Shown: positions 6,007-12,765 of the stretch, piece after piece
How positions within the stretch are numbered: position 1 is the first letter of the stretch
Layout of the letters: each line of letters opens with the position of its first letter
Position numbers and translations under genes: made by a program
Assembly (NCBI GenBank): GCA_013816225.1
Contig: JACDEQ010000029.1
Span: 1-14,149, forward strand
Length of the DNA: 14,149 nt
Direction of reading: 5' to 3'
Source of the DNA: Armatimonadota bacterium
GTDB taxonomy: Bacteria > Armatimonadota > Fimbriimonadia > Fimbriimonadales > ATM1
Notes under the pieces: model-generated
The model's input: the letters and a program-made list of their open reading frames with translations, nothing else
The model's database searches: none
Told to the model about the DNA's origin: nothing

Positions 6007-8463
6007 GTGCCCGAAAACGAACTTCCACAAACCCAGATAGTCCCCGTAGAAGACGAGATGCGGCGTAGTTATGTTAACTACGCGATGAGCGTAATTATCG
6101 CTCGCGCACTCCCCGACGTTCGCGACGGCCTAAAGCCAGTTCAACGTCGCATTCTCTACACGATGCTCGAGGGGAACTGGACCCCCGACCGAGCCCGGAC
6201 CAAGAGCGCCAAGATCATCGGCGACTGCTCCGGCAACTTCCACCCGCACGGTAACGACGCGATCTACCTGACGATGGTCCGAATGGCCCAGGACTTTTCG
6301 CTTCGCTATCCACTAATCGACCCGCAGGGCAACTTTGGCAGCATCGATGGAGACCCACCGGCAGCATTCCGTTACACGGAGGCTCGCCTTAGCAAGGTCG
6401 CCATGGAGGTTCTCGAAGACATCGAACGTGAGACGATCGACTGGACGCCCAATTACCTGCAGACCATGAACGAGCCGATGGTGCTGCCCGGCAAGTTCCC
6501 GAACCTGATCTGCAACGGCACGCAGGGCATCGCGGTCGGCATGGCAACCAATATGCCACCTCACAACTTGAACGAGGTCGTGGATGCGATTCTGTTACGG
6601 CTGGATGAGCCCCAGTGCGGCGTCGATGATATCCTGAAGATCCTTCCAGGGCCCGATTTCCCCACTTACGGAATGATCCTCGGGAGCAAGGGCATTCGCA
6701 GCATGTACGAGACTGGCCGCGGCAGCATCGTCATGCAGGCCAAGACGGCGATCGAGCCCATGGATGGCGGGCGCAGCGTTATCGTTGTAAGCGAGATTCC
6801 GTACCAGGTCAATAAGACCACCCTCATCCAGCAGATCGCCGATATCATTCGAAACAAGAAGATGGACGCAATCGGGGGCGTCGAGGACTACAGCGACCGC
6901 CGGGGCATGCGTGTAGAGATTATCATCAAGCGAGACGGCAATCCGAACAAGGCGCTGAACTACCTTTACAAGCACACGCTTTTGCGCACGTCGTTCGGCG
7001 CGATTCTCCTCAGCCTCGTGGAGGGTGTGCCCCGTACGGCGCCGATTACGACCCTCCTCGACGAATACCTAAAGCACCGCAAGACGGTCATCGAGCGGCG
7101 GACTAAGTACGACTTATACCGCGCCCTCGAAGAGGCGCACATCAGCGAGGGATATCAGATCGCTCGGGCGAACCTGGACGACGTAATCAAGGTGATTCGG
7201 GCGGCAGACGACCCTGAAGAAGCTAGGCGCCAGATGGTGCGGCGTTTCGGCATGACGATGTTCCAAGCGAACGTTATCCTGAACATGCAGCTCCGCCGGC
7301 TCACCAAGCTCGAGCAGTTCAAGCTCGAGGAAGAATACAAAAAGATCCTGCGCAAGATCGCGGACCTGATGGACATTCTCAGCGACTCGAAGCGGATCGA
7401 ACTGATCTTGCGCGAGGAGCTCGAAGAACTTCGCAAGAGGCACGGCGACGAGCGGCGCACGAAGATCATTCCGATGGAGGCCGGCGAGATCGGCGAAGAG
7501 GACATGATCCCCGAGGAGGAGGCGATCGTCTCGATCAGCCGCGACGGCTACATCAAGCGCATGAGCCTGGACGCGTACCGCGACCAAAGACGGGGCGGCA
7601 AGGGCGTGATCGGGCAGACCATGAAGGAAGCCGACGAAGTCGGGCATCTGTTCCAGGTCAGCACGCACCACTTTATTCTCTTCTTCACGGACAAGGGCCG
7701 CGTTTATCGGCTGAAGACATACGAGATTCCGGAATCCGGCCGCTACGCTAAGGGCACGCCGGTTATCAATTACATCCAAATCGAGAGCGGCGAAATGGTT
7801 ACTGCGACGCTAACGGTGAAGGACATCCTCGGCGAAGGATTCCTTGTGATGGCCACGAAGATGGGCGAGGTCAAACGAACGCCGATCAGCGCCTTCGCGA
7901 ACCTGCGCACGAACGGGTTGCGCGCGTTCGACATCGAGGAGGGCGACGAGCTTGCTTGGGTGATGCGGAGCACGGGCGACCAGGACGTCTTGATGATCAG
8001 CCGCCAGGGCATGAGCATCCGGTTCAACGAGAAGCTGCTGACGGGCCGGTCGCGCGCGGCGGGCGGCGTCAGGGGCATGAACCTGCGGTCGGCGGATCAG
8101 GTCGTGTCGGCCATGCTGGTCGAGGACCCCACGATCGACCTGCTTGTGGTGGGCGAGAACGGCTTCGGCAAGCGCACGCCGCTTTCGGACTATCGGCCTC
8201 AGAACCGCGGCGGGTACGGGCTCATCACGATGAACGTGACCGCGAAGACCGGACCGGTCATTGGAGCGGAGATCGTGGAACAGGACGACCAGTTGGTTCT
8301 TATGTCCAACCGTGGCAAGGCGATTCGGCTTCGGATCAAAGAGATTCGGACGGTTGGGCGGATCGCGCAAGGCGTGAAGCTGATCAATTTGGGCAAGGAT
8401 GATCAGGTCGCCTCGATCGCCCGGCTCGTGACCGACAGCGACGACGGCAGCATCGAGGAGTAG
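6007..8463 (+). CDS. gyrA: DNA gyrase subunit A
   Basis: Subunit A of type IIA topoisomerase DNA gyrase, which cuts and rejoins DNA and with GyrB adds negative supercoils. The chosen GTG start (AAGGA 7 bases ahead) gives 818 residues; the frame is open to TTG 5932, but that lies upstream of the likely -10. The N-terminal winged-helix/tower region shows YAMSVIIARALPDVRDGLKPV, and the catalytic tyrosine is Y123 in AAFRYTEARL. The C-terminal beta-pinwheel starts near residue 500 and carries the GyrA box QRRGGKG (about 527-533), which separates gyrase from ParC. The acidic end DSDDGSIEE is gyrase-like. Oddity: the motif equivalent to E. coli HPHGDSAVYD reads HPHGNDAIYL, placing Asp at the Ser83 position and Leu at the Asp87 position. 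The stop overlaps the next gene as TAGTG. Confidence 0.97.
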   Translation: MPENELPQTQIVPVEDEMRRSYVNYAMSVIIARALPDVRDGLKPVQRRILYTMLEGNWTPDRARTKSAKIIGDCSGNFHPHGNDAIYLTMVRMAQDFSLRYPLIDPQGNFGSIDGDPPAAFRYTEARLSKVAMEVLEDIERETIDWTPNYLQTMNEPMVLPGKFPNLICNGTQGIAVGMATNMPPHNLNEVVDAILLRLDEPQCGVDDILKILPGPDFPTYGMILGSKGIRSMYETGRGSIVMQAKTAIEPMDGGRSVIVVSEIPYQVNKTTLIQQIADIIRNKKMDAIGGVEDYSDRRGMRVEIIIKRDGNPNKALNYLYKHTLLRTSFGAILLSLVEGVPRTAPITTLLDEYLKHRKTVIERRTKYDLYRALEEAHISEGYQIARANLDDVIKVIRAADDPEEARRQMVRRFGMTMFQANVILNMQLRRLTKLEQFKLEEEYKKILRKIADLMDILSDSKRIELILREELEELRKRHGDERRTKIIPMEAGEIGEEDMIPEEEAIVSISRDGYIKRMSLDAYRDQRRGGKGVIGQTMKEADEVGHLFQVSTHHFILFFTDKGRVYRLKTYEIPESGRYAKGTPVINYIQIESGEMVTATLTVKDILGEGFLVMATKMGEVKRTPISAFANLRTNGLRAFDIEEGDELAWVMRSTGDQDVLMISRQGMSIRFNEKLLTGRSRAAGGVRGMNLRSADQVVSAMLVEDPTIDLLVVGENGFGKRTPLSDYRPQNRGGYGLITMNVTAKTGPVIGAEIVEQDDQLVLMSNRGKAIRLRIKEIRTVGRIAQGVKLINLGKDDQVASIARLVTDSDDGSIEE

Positions 8464-8951
8464 TGGCGAACAGGATCGTTATCGGCTACGCTCGATCGCG
8501 TGCTGAAGGCTTGCTCTATGAGCAACTCCTCAGAGATAGAGGCGTGCCGGCGTTTTCGGAGATGGGAATCGCCTTTGGCGAGTTCGCCGAGGCTGCACAG
8601 TGCCGCATTTACGCCGATGCCGACGCTTTAACGCCCGAACTCGTCGAGGCTATTCGAGAGGTCATGGGATCTTCGGTAGCGGATATTACGCTGGCCGGCT
8701 TCGAGCCAAGTCCTAACGCTGATGAGCCCAAGCATTTCGCCGCAGCCTGGTTTGCCGAAGAGGGCGAAGCCGAAATCTATACGGGCCTGCTGCGAAAGAG
8801 AGGTATCCGCGCCAAGGTCGGCAGAGTGGAGGATGGCGGCGACAAGCCGGTGGGCTTGTTCGTGCCTGCGGAAATCGCCCCCGGCAAGGTCCAGGTCTTG
8901 CGGGACTATCTTGGAGATCTCCTCGACGAGGACGCCGTTCCCCGTCCGTAG
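8463..8951 (+). CDS. Protein with two tandem DUF2007-like repeats
   Basis: Protein of 162 residues with no signal peptide or membrane segment, so presumably cytoplasmic. It looks like an internal duplication. Residues about 8-67 (ARSRAEGLLYEQLLRDRGVP...ELVEAIREVM) and about 94-154 (WFAEEGEAEIYTGLLRKRGI...GKVQVLRDYL) share the order of the small DUF2007 'putative signal transducing' fold: an opening strand, a helix rich in A/E and ending LLR-RG, a strand, then a C-terminal helix after a variable loop. DUF2007 proteins have no established biochemical role. The GTG start shares its first base with the gyrA stop (TAGTG), so the two are probably translated from one message. The family call is from pattern reading only. 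A TATAAT box for the next gene starts 1 base after its stop. Confidence 0.7.
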   Translation: MANRIVIGYARSRAEGLLYEQLLRDRGVPAFSEMGIAFGEFAEAAQCRIYADADALTPELVEAIREVMGSSVADITLAGFEPSPNADEPKHFAAAWFAEEGEAEIYTGLLRKRGIRAKVGRVEDGGDKPVGLFVPAEIAPGKVQVLRDYLGDLLDEDAVPRP

Positions 8952-8952
8952 T

Positions 8953-8958
8953 CTATAA
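8953..8958 (+). promoter_or_regulatory. -10 element TATAAT of the LEA-like gene
   Basis: A perfect TATAAT inside GTCTATAATC, immediately after the stop of the preceding gene. There is no convincing -35 at the right distance. The expected transcript start is about 8965, which coincides with the hairpin at 8965-8981. Confidence 0.5.
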
Positions 8959-8964
8959 TCTTGC

Positions 8965-8981
8965 CGCGGCGCACCGCCGCG
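8965..8981 (+). promoter_or_regulatory. Hairpin at the predicted 5' end of the LEA-like mRNA
   Basis: CGCGGCG (8965-8971) and CGCCGCG (8975-8981) pair perfectly around a 3-base CAC loop. No T run follows, so it is unlikely to terminate gyrA transcription. Its position at the predicted transcript start, well ahead of the ribosome site at 9000, suits an mRNA-stabilising 5' stem-loop. Confidence 0.45.
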
Positions 8982-8999
8982 AGTTTACAAAACGAATTT

Positions 9000-9006
9000 G
9001 GAGGAT
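9000..9006 (+). promoter_or_regulatory. Strong ribosome binding site
   Basis: GGAGGAT ends 6 bases before ATG 9013. It is the clearest Shine-Dalgarno sequence in the window and selects ATG 9013 over the in-frame TTG at 8998, which lies ahead of it. It suggests efficient expression of the small protein. Confidence 0.8.
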
Positions 9007-9012
9007 CAGATC

Positions 9013-9279
9013 ATGCCGGACGAAAAGACTAACGACGCCGTGGAAAACACGAAAGATGCCGCGGGCGATGCCTTGGAAAACGCCAAGGAAGTCGCGGGTA
9101 ACGTTTGGGACAAGGCGAAGGAACTCGCCGGTGAGGCCAAAGAACGAATAGAAGACGCGATCAACGCCGACGGGAAGACGAAGGATGGCTCGGAGGACAC
9201 CCGGGGCCTCTTCGAAAAGGTCGCCGACGCCGTTACGGGCGACAATAAAGACGACGCCACAGGCAAAGAAGTCAACTAA
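9013..9279 (+). CDS. Small LEA-like hydrophilic protein with 11-residue repeats
   Basis: Protein of 88 residues, rich in Ala, Lys, Glu, Asp and Gly, with one Trp, no Cys and no signal peptide. Residues 6-49 divide into four consecutive 11-mers: TNDAVENTKDA, AGDALENAKEV, AGNVWDKAKEL and AGEAKERIEDA. This period-11 amphipathic pattern is that of group 3 late embryogenesis abundant (LEA_4) proteins and of bacterial CsbD/YtxH-like stress proteins, which are disordered in solution and become helical on drying or at membranes. The tail (about 50-88) is charged and Gly/Asp-rich, probably disordered. The gene is a self-contained unit with its own TATAAT box, strong ribosome site and terminator, which implies independent and possibly high expression. 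Stress protection is inferred from the repeat pattern alone. Confidence 0.8.
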   Translation: MPDEKTNDAVENTKDAAGDALENAKEVAGNVWDKAKELAGEAKERIEDAINADGKTKDGSEDTRGLFEKVADAVTGDNKDDATGKEVN

Positions 9280-9294
9280 GCTTCGGCACAACGG

Positions 9295-9329
9295 CTCCGA
9301 CAACCCAGTTGCGGGTTGTTGGAGTTTTT
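9295..9329 (+). terminator. Strong intrinsic terminator
   Basis: CTCCGACAACCC (9295-9306) pairs with GGGTTGTTGGAG (9313-9324), a 12-bp stem with one G-T pair and a 6-base loop, followed directly by TTTTT (9325-9329). It closes the LEA-like gene and separates it from the decarboxylase-like gene downstream. Confidence 0.92.
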
Positions 9330-9363
9330 CTTACCTGGAGGTAGGCTGTCGATTCGCATCCGA

Positions 9364-9375
9364 GTCGGTAAACTC
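9364..9375 (+). promoter_or_regulatory. GTCGGTAAACTC box before the decarboxylase-like gene
   Basis: This differs in one base from GTCGGTAGACTC ahead of dapL (minus strand, 4661-4672), and in both cases the TANNNT core ends exactly 9 bases before the start codon. As it follows a strong terminator, a promoter is needed here. No good -35 is visible. Confidence 0.45.
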
Positions 9376-9383
9376 CCGGAAAC

Positions 9384-10091
9384 GTGCCGTTCCTCATCGT
9401 CATCGGCGTTATCGCCGGCCTATCCCTGCTTTTCGTGTGGTATACGCGGAAGATATGGTTCTTTCGTGATCCGGATCATTTGGGGACGGAGCAGGACGAC
9501 CTCGTTCTACGCAGCCCAGTCTATGGCCGCGTCGCATACATTCGAAGAATTGAAAACGGCTCCGTCGAGAGCGAGAAGAAGGGTGAGCGTATCCTGATCT
9601 CGGACATCACCAAGGACGACTGGCCCGACAAGGAAGGCGACGGCTGGCTCATCGGGATCGCTATGACCGCACTCGATGTGCACTACCAGTACTCGCCCAT
9701 GCCGGCGACGGTCTGCTCGATCCGCCACCACGCACACGGGCGCAACCTGCCGATGTTCGACCTTTGGGAGTACGTGCGGATCACTTGGCTCCGGCGAGGT
9801 GTGCAGCTCTTCGCCAAGAAGTACGTTTTCGAGAACGAGCGGCAAACCATGTGGTTAAAAGGCAAAGAAGCCACGATCGCGCTCGTACTGATCGCGGACA
9901 AGTTCGTTTCCAAGATCAGCACGTTCGTGAAGGATGGAGACTCGGTGCCCGCCGGCGGCAAGCTCAGCTTCATCGGAAGAGGCAGCCAAGTGGACGTGGT
10001 CGTCCGCGGCCAACCGGATTTGCTGGCATTGGTGCAGGTTGGTCAGGCTGTGCACGGCCCATCGACCGTCATTGCAAGGCTCAGGCGATAA
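9384..10091 (+). CDS. Phosphatidylserine decarboxylase-like protein with altered active site
   Basis: Protein of 235 residues resembling the short (type II) phosphatidylserine decarboxylases, membrane-bound pyruvoyl enzymes that make phosphatidylethanolamine. It has an N-terminal membrane helix (about 2-19), FFRDPD (26-31), SPVYGRV (44-50), GIAMTALDVH (91-100), a conserved NER (151-153), and the C-terminal GRGSQVDVVV with Gly-Ser at 200-201, where the proenzyme would cleave itself to form the pyruvoyl group. Oddity: the SPADGRV motif that carries the catalytic Asp reads SPVYGRV, so that Asp is missing. It may process differently, be inactive, or have another role. The start is GTG at 9384 with only a weak CGGA ahead. 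It is followed 42 bases later by the M48 lipoprotein gene. Confidence 0.8.
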   Translation: MPFLIVIGVIAGLSLLFVWYTRKIWFFRDPDHLGTEQDDLVLRSPVYGRVAYIRRIENGSVESEKKGERILISDITKDDWPDKEGDGWLIGIAMTALDVHYQYSPMPATVCSIRHHAHGRNLPMFDLWEYVRITWLRRGVQLFAKKYVFENERQTMWLKGKEATIALVLIADKFVSKISTFVKDGDSVPAGGKLSFIGRGSQVDVVVRGQPDLLALVQVGQAVHGPSTVIARLRR

Positions 10092-10133
10092 GCCGGCGGA
10101 TGCCGGAACTCCTCTTGAAGCGTATAAGTTAAA

Positions 10134-10907
10134 ATGAACAACAGGAGGACGACCATTACGCATTCGATCCGAACCATGACAGCATTCGCCGCCGCCCTCG
10201 CAATCACCGGCTGCGGCACAAACCTGCTCAGCAAGAACGACGAGATCAAGCTCGGCCGCCAAGCCGCCCAGGGAATCGAGCAGAAGTACGGAGTAAGCAA
10301 CAACCCCGCGGATAACAACCTCGTTCAGCGCATCGGCCAAAAGATCATGGCCGCGAACAACCTCGAGTGGCCCTTTACCTTCAAGGTGCTCAACGACCGC
10401 TCCGTAAACGCCGTTTCGCTTCCTGGCGGGCCGGTTTACGTGTTCCGTGGTCTGATCGACGCCACTGCCGGCAACGTGGACGAGCTTGCATCCGTAATGG
10501 CTCATGAAGTGGCCCACGTTCAGCACCGCCATGCGGCCAAGCAGTACTCGCAAGCAGTCCTGACCGACGTCGCCATCCAGGTCGGCACAGGCGGAGCCGT
10601 CCAAACGGCAGCGCAGATCGCGAACTTGTTCGCACAGATGAGCTTTAGCCGGGAAGACGAGTACCAAGCCGACTCCAGCGGAATCAAGTACGCTTACAAG
10701 GCCGGATATGATCCGAACGGCCTCGTGGAGTTTTTCCGCAGGCTCCAGCGGATGGAAAAGCAGGGATCGGGCAACGTTATCTCGAATAACCTAAGAACGC
10801 ACCCCTTGACCAGCTCACGCATCGAGCGCGCCGAAAAGGAGATCGCCAAGATTACGCAAACTGTGAATGCAGAAAGAAAGGCGTTAGAAATGATCGACGA
10901 TAAGTGA
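10134..10907 (+). CDS. M48 family zinc metalloprotease lipoprotein
   Basis: Periplasm-facing, lipid-anchored zinc peptidase of 257 residues, related to BepA/LoiP-type envelope quality-control proteases. A signal peptide ends in lipobox ITGC (Cys27). LPGGPVYVFRGLI (97-108) precedes the zinc motif HEVAH (124-128), and the third ligand is Glu176 in SREDEYQAD. The C-terminal SNNLRTHPLTSSRIERAEKEI is the conserved end of such proteases. The start is uncertain. ATG 10134 has no ribosome site and begins 5 bases after TATAAG. Inside the frame a full AGGAGG (10143-10148) lies 6 bases before an ATT codon (10155), which would give a neat 20-residue lipoprotein signal. ATG 10176 would leave a signal without positive charge. 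The stop overlaps the glycosyltransferase start as GTGA. Confidence 0.9.
   Translation: MNNRRTTITHSIRTMTAFAAALAITGCGTNLLSKNDEIKLGRQAAQGIEQKYGVSNNPADNNLVQRIGQKIMAANNLEWPFTFKVLNDRSVNAVSLPGGPVYVFRGLIDATAGNVDELASVMAHEVAHVQHRHAAKQYSQAVLTDVAIQVGTGGAVQTAAQIANLFAQMSFSREDEYQADSSGIKYAYKAGYDPNGLVEFFRRLQRMEKQGSGNVISNNLRTHPLTSSRIERAEKEIAKITQTVNAERKALEMIDDK
10143..10148 (+). promoter_or_regulatory. Perfect Shine-Dalgarno inside the M48 frame
   Basis: AGGAGG lies within codons 4-5 of the frame opened at ATG 10134. It is 6 bases ahead of an ATT codon at 10155 and too far (27 bases) from ATG 10176. It could mark a rare ATT start or simply encode Arg-Arg in the signal peptide. Confidence 0.4.
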
Positions 10908-11545
10908 AAGTAGCCGCCGTTATCCCCGCCTTCAATGAGGAGCACCGGATCGCTCGCGTCTTGCACGCCGTAGCGCAGTCGAAGCTCATCGACGATGTCA
11001 TCGTCGTCAGCGACGGCTCGACCGACGACACGGCCCTCGTCGCGGGCCGCTTGCCGGGCGTCACCGTGCTCGACCTGCCCGCCAACCTGGGCAAGGGCGG
11101 AGCGATGTGCGCGGGGGTCGAGTACTCGGACGCCGATGTCATTGTTTTCTTCGACGCGGATCTCATCGGCCTGCGGGCAAAGCACGTGGATTCGCTCGTC
11201 GCTCCTGTGCTTCACGGCGCGGATATGGCGATAGGCATTTTTCGCAGGGGCAAGTTTTGGTCCGACGCGGCGCAGGTGATCAGCCCCTACATCAGCGGCC
11301 AAAGGGCGCTCAGAAGAGAGATCATAGAACAGATCCCGTGGCTGGCCGAAGTGCGGATGGGCGTTGAGGTCGCGATCAATCGTATGGCCCGGCGCAGGCA
11401 CTTAAAGATCAAGCGCGTTGTTTTAGATGGAGTGACGCATACCTCAAAGGAACAGAAGTTCGGCCTAATGAAGGGCACCGCCCAGCGCGCGAAGATGTAC
11501 GCCGAGATCGGCCGCGCGATGGTACGGGCACGAAAAGACCGGTAG
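10904..11545 (+). CDS. Family 2 glycosyltransferase (GT-A fold, soluble)
   Basis: Cytoplasmic sugar transferase of 213 residues using a nucleotide-sugar donor. The N-terminal VAAVIPAFNEEHRI is the Rossmann-like opening of GT2 enzymes. VVSDGSTDDTA (34-44) holds the nucleotide-binding Asp, NLGKGGAMCAG (61-71) is the usual loop, and FFDADL (82-87) provides the metal-binding DXD. SPYISGQRALRREII (about 129-143) is an acceptor-side segment common in GpgS-like and dolichyl-phosphate-mannose-synthase-like members. There is no membrane helix, so it would act at the membrane face or on a soluble acceptor. The GTG start overlaps the M48 stop by 4 bases, implying coupled translation, and the TIGR03790 gene follows after 3 bases. 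Donor and acceptor cannot be deduced. Confidence 0.9.
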   Translation: MKVAAVIPAFNEEHRIARVLHAVAQSKLIDDVIVVSDGSTDDTALVAGRLPGVTVLDLPANLGKGGAMCAGVEYSDADVIVFFDADLIGLRAKHVDSLVAPVLHGADMAIGIFRRGKFWSDAAQVISPYISGQRALRREIIEQIPWLAEVRMGVEVAINRMARRRHLKIKRVVLDGVTHTSKEQKFGLMKGTAQRAKMYAEIGRAMVRARKDR

Positions 11546-11548
11546 AGC

Positions 11549-12670
11549 TTGCGCGTGCTGCTTCCTCTCTTTGCTTTAGTGGCGTCCTGCGGCCCCTCGG
11601 CCGTTGTCGCTCCCCTTCCACCACCCGATGCGCGCGCGGCGAACGTGCTGGTCGTTTGGAACGCTAACGCTCCCGAAAGCCGCCTGATCGCAGAGACGTA
11701 CGTTCAGAAGCGCGGCGTGCCGCAGAAAAACCTGCTGGCGGTTAAGGTGACGACGAAGGACAATATCGCAGAGTCGGACTACGAATCAGGTGTTTTGGCC
11801 CCGGTCCGTGGGCACATCGCCAAGAACAAACTCAAGATCGATTTCATCGTTTTGGTACGGGGAGTGCCGATTCGGCTAAATAACGAAGGCGGCTATTCCC
11901 TCGACGCGTTTCTCATGGTGGACGCGCATCCGAGCCGCGCGGGCAAGTCCTTGGAGCCGTACCAAGCGCCGGCGCCGGTGAACGGCAACGTGAACATCCG
12001 CGAGCAGGATATCAAGAGGGTGGTCAACCCGTACTTCGGCAAGTCCGAAAAGTTCGACAGCGACAAGTACGGAATGTACCTATGCACGCGTCTGGACGGC
12101 TACACGGTAGAGGACGCCATAGGTCTTATCCAGCGCTCGTTGAAGGCTGCCCCGGCCAAGGGCGTTTTCCTGCTGGATTCGTCTCCGGGAAAGACCTCGG
12201 GCTCGCTCGGCGCTACCCAATCCGCGATGCCAACTGCAAAGAAACTCCTCGAAGGGAAGAAAATGCGGGTGGTCTTCGATGAAAAGGCCGAGTTCGCCGG
12301 CGGGCAGGATCTTATGGGATACGCAAGCTGGGGCAGCAACGACGGCTCGTTCGACGCGCGAACCTACCATTCGTTGAGCTTCCTCCCGGGCGCGTTGGCG
12401 GAGACCTACGTTTCGACAAGTGGCCGGACGTTCCGGCAGACCTCCGGCGGCCAGAGCCTGATCGCCGACCTGATCCGCCAAGGGGTAACGGGTGTCAAAG
12501 GATACGTCAGCGAACCGTTCACATTTGCCCTCGCGCGGGTCGACACGCTGTTCGACCGATACACGAGCGGCTTCAACCTCGCCGAGAGCTTCTACATGGC
12601 TTCCCCACTCCTTAAGTGGAAGGACATCGTAATCGGCGACCCTCTCTGCAGTCCATTTCGAACGGACTGA
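11549..12670 (+). CDS. TIGR03790 family protein, predicted lipoprotein
   Basis: Protein of 373 residues of unknown function. A short signal peptide ends in a VASC lipobox (Cys about residue 14), followed by a Pro/Ala linker, so it should be membrane-anchored outside the cytoplasm. Recognisable segments are NVLVVWNANAPESRLIAETY, YVQKRGVPQKNLLAVK, FIVLVRGVPIRL, CTRLDGYTVEDAIGLIQRSL, YASWGSNDGSF and GVTGVKGYVSEPF, in the order I associate with the TIGR03790 family. As I recall, that family is scattered through Cyanobacteria, Planctomycetes, Verrucomicrobia and Acidobacteria, mostly in genomes that also encode exosortase; neither exosortase nor a PEP-CTERM tail is visible here. The start is TTG at 11549, 3 bases after the glycosyltransferase stop; GTG at 11555 is an alternative. 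No standard catalytic motif stands out. Confidence 0.8.
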   Translation: MRVLLPLFALVASCGPSAVVAPLPPPDARAANVLVVWNANAPESRLIAETYVQKRGVPQKNLLAVKVTTKDNIAESDYESGVLAPVRGHIAKNKLKIDFIVLVRGVPIRLNNEGGYSLDAFLMVDAHPSRAGKSLEPYQAPAPVNGNVNIREQDIKRVVNPYFGKSEKFDSDKYGMYLCTRLDGYTVEDAIGLIQRSLKAAPAKGVFLLDSSPGKTSGSLGATQSAMPTAKKLLEGKKMRVVFDEKAEFAGGQDLMGYASWGSNDGSFDARTYHSLSFLPGALAETYVSTSGRTFRQTSGGQSLIADLIRQGVTGVKGYVSEPFTFALARVDTLFDRYTSGFNLAESFYMASPLLKWKDIVIGDPLCSPFRTD

Positions 12671-12765
12671 GGCGGAAGTGTAGCGCGCCGAACGCTTCAA
12701 CCAACTCGACCTCCTCTCAATGACAGCGTAAGCCGCGCTGTGGAAAAGTCCGGTAACATTCGCCT
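12671..12765. other. Intergenic region with small hairpin and TAACAT box
   Basis: These 95 bases have no gene. A perfect 6-bp stem (ACAGCG 12723-12728 with CGCTGT 12736-12741, 7-base loop) is not followed by T residues and is a poor terminator. GGTAACAT (12752-12759) ends 6 bases before the ATG at 12766, the spacing expected for a leaderless transcript. No Shine-Dalgarno sequence is visible. Confidence 0.4.

Noticed and set aside
5852..6028. N-terminal extension of the lipoprotein gene to 6028
   Set aside because: It would run through the divergent promoter region and the start of gyrA, would bury the signal peptide, and is Cys/Arg-rich unlike the protein.
7114..7779. Minus-strand open frame of 221 codons inside gyrA
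   Set aside because: It is a complement shadow of gyrA with no independent signals.
10093..10106. Hairpin CCGGC-GGAT-GCCGG after the decarboxylase-like gene
   Set aside because: It is only a 5-bp stem with no T tract, too weak to call a terminator.
12080..12700. Minus-strand 206-codon frame opposite the TIGR03790 gene
   Set aside because: It is Arg-rich antisense translation with no domain or start signals.
12723..12741. Possible terminator after the TIGR03790 gene
   Set aside because: The 6-bp stem is perfect but is followed by GGAAAAG rather than T residues, so intrinsic termination on the plus strand is not supported.
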